Part shown: positions 61,362 to 64,000 of the stretch, piece by piece
Position numbering within the stretch: position 1 is the stretch's first letter
Layout of the letters: each line of letters opens with the position of its first letter
NCBI RefSeq assembly: GCF_010092425.1
Contig: NZ_CP048030.1
Coordinates: 3,111,501-3,175,500 of the forward strand
Direction: 5' to 3'
Length of the DNA: 64,000 nt
DNA from: Sinimarinibacterium sp. NLF-5-8
GTDB lineage: Bacteria > Pseudomonadota > Gammaproteobacteria > Nevskiales > Nevskiaceae
The notes under the pieces: model-generated
Database searches by the model: none
Told to the model about the DNA's origin: nothing
The model's input: the letters and a program-made list of their open reading frames with translations, nothing else
Made by a program: the position numbers and the translations under genes

Positions 61362-61625
61362 TCACTCGTCGCGCGTGACCCTGACCTGGCGCGCGCGCTG
61401 GCGGTGGACGCTGAGATTGTCGCCGCTGATGTGGCTGTTGCGGGTGCCGGTGATGTTGCCGGTTTTCAGATCGTTGCCGGTGATCGGTTGGGCGCTGATA
61501 CGGGTTTCGCGTTCAAAGGCGTGCGATTTATCGGTATTGCGATAGTAGCGATACAGCATCCAGTACAGCGCAGCAGCGCCTGTGGGGCCGAGCGCCAGCA
61601 GCAGCCATAGGCCGTCGTCTTCCAT
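61362..61625 (-). CDS. Small single-pass membrane protein after the zinc-ribbon gene
   Basis: An 87-residue protein with one transmembrane helix (about residues 6-24) and a basic, polar tail rich in Arg, Asn and Thr. Its ATG overlaps the stop of the zinc-ribbon gene (TAATG read on the minus strand), so it is translated with it. No family is recognised. It probably belongs to the SPFH module as a membrane anchor or partner. Confidence 0.7.
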   Translation of the reverse strand: MEDDGLWLLLALGPTGAAALYWMLYRYYRNTDKSHAFERETRISAQPITGNDLKTGNITGTRNSHISGDNLSVHRQRARQVRVTRDE

Positions 61626-62926
61626 TACAACCCGCTCCCGATCAGATACAGGGCGATGCCTTCGAGAAAGGTGCCAACGGTGAGCGCGGCCAGCAGCAGC
61701 TTCCAGTGCTGCACCGGCACGCTGCCCATGGTTTCACCGGTGCGGCCATTGACGGCGATGTAATGCAGCATGCCGCCGTTCTTGCCGGGCTGATGGTAGG
61801 AATACAGCCACACCGGCAGGTACATCGACACCCAGCGCGTGCCGTGGACGTGCAATTGCTCCTGTTCCCAGCGCACGCCACGGTCGTAGCGTTTGGCCGA
61901 GGGCTGCACCTGCGCGCGCGCAATCGACAGCAGTTGATCGTCCATGCGCGGAAACAGGTTTTCCACGTTGAGATCGCGCTTTTCCGAGGTAAACCCATAC
62001 AGGTAGGACGCATTCCATTTGACGGCGTTTTGGGTATCGAACGGCAAAATGGTGTTGATGATGTTGTGGGTGTTGACGTGCGTGTTGAGGTTGCCGCGCT
62101 CAAGGGACGCTTCCAGCGGCAGATCGTCAACGGTGAAGTCGATGTGGCGGCTGACCCGATACACGTCGGCGTCGTAGTAGGTGGTTTTGTTGTTGTCGCT
62201 GCCCCGGGTGTAGCGGCGGGTTTCGATTTGCCCCTCACCGGCAAGATCGGCGCTGACGTTGGCGTCCACGATCAGATACGGCAGATACACGCCGACGACG
62301 TTTTCGGGCGTGAACTGTTCCTTGAACGCCTTGAGCGCAAACAGTCGTCGTTTGCCCACGAACTGACGGATGCGCGCGACCGCATCATCCTGCGTGATGC
62401 GGAAGGGCAGCAGCGCATCCGGCACCGCGCCGTTGGCGATTTGCTCGTTGACGCCAAAGACGTGACGGCACCAGTGACAGCGCGCGGTCATCGCGTTTTC
62501 GGTGTTGATCGTCACCTCCGCGCCGCAGCCGTCGCATTTGAAGCTGCGCAGATGTTCCGCATCGGCGTCGATGTTCTGCGCGCCCGACGCGATGACCGTG
62601 CCGCGCAGTTCATCAATGCCTTCACCGAGTCCAAACGCTTCTTCGACGCGCGCGCCATGCCACTGGTGGCGGCAGTACAGGCACATCAGTACATCGCCGC
62701 CAGGGCGGTGACGCACTTCGGTTGCGCCGCATTTGGGGCAGTGGTTCAGGCCGTCGCGCAGTTCTTTGGCGGACGTGTCGAGCGCCACCGGATCGGGTGC
62801 CAGCAGCTCATCGCGGATCGCGTCCGGCAGCGTGGCCGGGTCTATAGGCCATGATGTTGATGGGGCGCCTGGCAACGGCGGTACGTCCTGTGGCGATCCG
62901 GGGCCGAGTGGGGGAGACGTGGACAT
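61625..62926 (-). CDS. Double zinc-ribbon membrane protein (YdjG-like) of SPFH module
   Basis: A 433-residue protein. Two zinc ribbons: Cys 63/66 with 82/85 (CPKC...CLYC) and Cys 131/134 with 150/153 (CDGC...CHWC). The middle is a beta-rich domain, and a C-terminal hydrophobic helix sits at about 410-430 (LLLAALTVGTFLEGIALYLIG). The layout resembles Bacillus YdjG, a zinc-ribbon membrane protein encoded with the SPFH protein YdjI. It starts ten bases after the SPFH gene. The role is unknown; involvement in envelope stress or membrane microdomains is inferred from that comparison. Confidence 0.83.
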   Translation of the reverse strand: MSTSPPLGPGSPQDVPPLPGAPSTSWPIDPATLPDAIRDELLAPDPVALDTSAKELRDGLNHCPKCGATEVRHRPGGDVLMCLYCRHQWHGARVEEAFGLGEGIDELRGTVIASGAQNIDADAEHLRSFKCDGCGAEVTINTENAMTARCHWCRHVFGVNEQIANGAVPDALLPFRITQDDAVARIRQFVGKRRLFALKAFKEQFTPENVVGVYLPYLIVDANVSADLAGEGQIETRRYTRGSDNNKTTYYDADVYRVSRHIDFTVDDLPLEASLERGNLNTHVNTHNIINTILPFDTQNAVKWNASYLYGFTSEKRDLNVENLFPRMDDQLLSIARAQVQPSAKRYDRGVRWEQEQLHVHGTRWVSMYLPVWLYSYHQPGKNGGMLHYIAVNGRTGETMGSVPVQHWKLLLAALTVGTFLEGIALYLIGSGL

Positions 62927-62936
62927 GAAACGACTC

Positions 62937-64000
62937 TTACAGACCCAGCGCCTTGTTCTTCAGCGCGTCGTAATCGTCCTGCGTAATCAGGCCAAGGTCG
63001 AGCATCTCTTTGGCTTTTTTGAGCTTGGCAATCGGATCATCCGCAGCGGGTGCCGCAGGTGCCACGGGCTGTTGCAGATTGCCCAGACCGCCCATCATCC
63101 CGGAGGCCATGCCGATGCCCATCATGCCTGCCGCGCCGCCGTTTTCGCCTGCCGCCTGCATCCCCGCCGCCACGCTGGCTTGCAGATTGGAATTGCCGCG
63201 CGCACCCGCCAGCGCATCGGCGCGTTGCACGGTCTTGAGCAACTCGCGCGTGTTGGCGTCGTACTCAATCGACACGATGGCGGTTTTGACGATGGCAAGG
63301 CCGCGATCCGAGCGCCACTGATACGCCTGTTCCACCGCGCCCGACAGGCTGTGTGCAAAGCCCACCGAATCCTGCTGGATGCGGGTGATGCGATTGCCCT
63401 TGGCCGGATCATTCGTGTACAGACTGAACGCGGGTGCCAGCGAGCCGACCACTTCGTTGAACAACTGGCTGGCCGCGTCGTTGTCCAGATCGGTAAAGTC
63501 GAACACCTTGCCGGGTTGCAGATACGCCGCCGGGACGAAGTTCTTCACGAACAGGATCGGATCGACGATTTTGAGCGTGTACGAGCCGCGCGTGATGGCA
63601 CCGACCTGCGTGCCGAGAAAACCGTCGTCCCAATAGATTTCCGACTGCGTGCCAAAGCGATTATTGGGCAGTTCCTTGAGCGACACGAAAAACGCCTGCT
63701 GCTGCGCGCCCGGTTGCCCGCCAAACTTGAACCGCTCCCAGCTTTGCCAGATCAGCGTGTCCACCAAGCCATCGCCTGCAAAGATCGACTTGGAATGGAT
63801 GTCATCCGAGCGCCACTCATAGCCGCCCGGCTCGGCGGCAAAGCCGGTGATCGCGCCATCCTGGAACAGCAACAGACCGTAGCCTTCCGGCACCACGATC
63901 TTCGAGCCGTTGGTGATGACGTTGGACGAACCCTTGGTGTTGGACCCGCGTCCGGCGTTGGTGCCGCGCGGCACCGCCGCAAACAGCGCCGCCGTGGGCG
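62937..64000 (-). CDS. SPFH-domain protein with C-terminal SHOCT (YdjI-like), cut by window edge
   Basis: At least 354 residues; the frame stays open to the right edge (…[18 protein letters not shown]), so the N-terminus is missing. An SPFH/band-7-like domain ([19 protein letters not shown], then [15 protein letters not shown], then [15 protein letters not shown]) is followed by a Gly/Met/Ala-rich linker. A C-terminal SHOCT segment closes the protein ([33 protein letters not shown] region). It matches the YdjI/virion-core-P4a-like group. The first visible GTG near 63974 is not the true start. Confidence 0.85.
   Translation of the reverse strand, partial: PTAALFAAVPRGTNAGRGSNTKGSSNVITNGSKIVVPEGYGLLLFQDGAITGFAAEPGGYEWRSDDIHSKSIFAGDGLVDTLIWQSWERFKFGGQPGAQQQAFFVSLKELPNNRFGTQSEIYWDDGFLGTQVGAITRGSYTLKIVDPILFVKNFVPAAYLQPGKVFDFTDLDNDAASQLFNEVVGSLAPAFSLYTNDPAKGNRITRIQQDSVGFAHSLSGAVEQAYQWRSDRGLAIVKTAIVSIEYDANTRELLKTVQRADALAGARGNSNLQASVAAGMQAAGENGGAAGMMGIGMASGMMGGLGNLQQPVAPAAPAADDPIAKLKKAKEMLDLGLITQDDYDALKNKALGL

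Overview
This 64 kb window is chromosomal DNA with high G+C content and dense coding. The gene families suggest a Gammaproteobacterium, possibly of the Nevskiales/Solimonadaceae type: two DUF1302 outer-membrane proteins, one followed by a DUF1329 protein, a wax ester synthase, a tandem CoA transferase, trimeric autotransporter debris and Pseudomonas-like PQQ genes. That assignment is inference; there is no rRNA or tRNA in the window to settle it. GC-alternating tracts such as GCGCGCGC occur throughout.

Left part (1-15 kb). A partial IS256-family element has cut off the 5' part of a trimeric autotransporter adhesin. Then come a beta-lactamase-fold hydrolase, a ferredoxin-reductase-like flavoprotein, a lipase lipoprotein, propionyl-CoA synthetase, an HSL-type esterase and a WS/DGAT acyltransferase, all on the minus strand. 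On the plus strand are a DUF1302 protein, a flavin reductase fused to a MarR-like domain, and a DUF924 protein.

Centre (14.7-36.1 kb). This is a periplasmic alcohol-oxidation island built on PQQ. It holds a Ca-type quinoprotein alcohol dehydrogenase, an exported pentapeptide-repeat protein, an aldehyde dehydrogenase, a PedF-type cytochrome c550, a SoxYZ-like carrier, a SoxH-like metallohydrolase and a porin. Regulation comes from an AcoR-like sigma-54 activator and an ExaD/ExaE-like two-component system. The two-component genes are translationally coupled to a proline iminopeptidase and an MFS exporter. A pqqA-C-D-E-B operon, a second PqqD-like gene, a CxxC thioredoxin, a cytochrome P460 and a cytochrome b561 complete it. 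Several transcription units carry good -24/-12 promoters with TGTCA/TGACA inverted repeats about 90-120 bp upstream, which points to one sigma-54 regulon.

Right part (36-64 kb). This is mostly housekeeping and lipid metabolism: acyl-CoA dehydrogenase, lipA with an apparent frameshift in its 5' end, RNase T, argG, SDR, a tandem CoA transferase, SanA-like, MAPEG and CoxE-like VWA proteins, and a patatin/cNMP-binding phospholipase. A second DUF1302 gene is followed by DUF1329, a ROK kinase that has lost its zinc cysteines, ppa and adk, and finally a SPFH/zinc-ribbon module resembling Bacillus ydjI/ydjG that runs off the right edge. A four-gene small GTPase/Roadblock cluster (40.1-42.4 kb) is the least described system here. 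An approximately 88-bp dispersed repeat occurs at least eight times, including a three-copy tandem array with a 138-bp period that follows a truncated P-loop gene.
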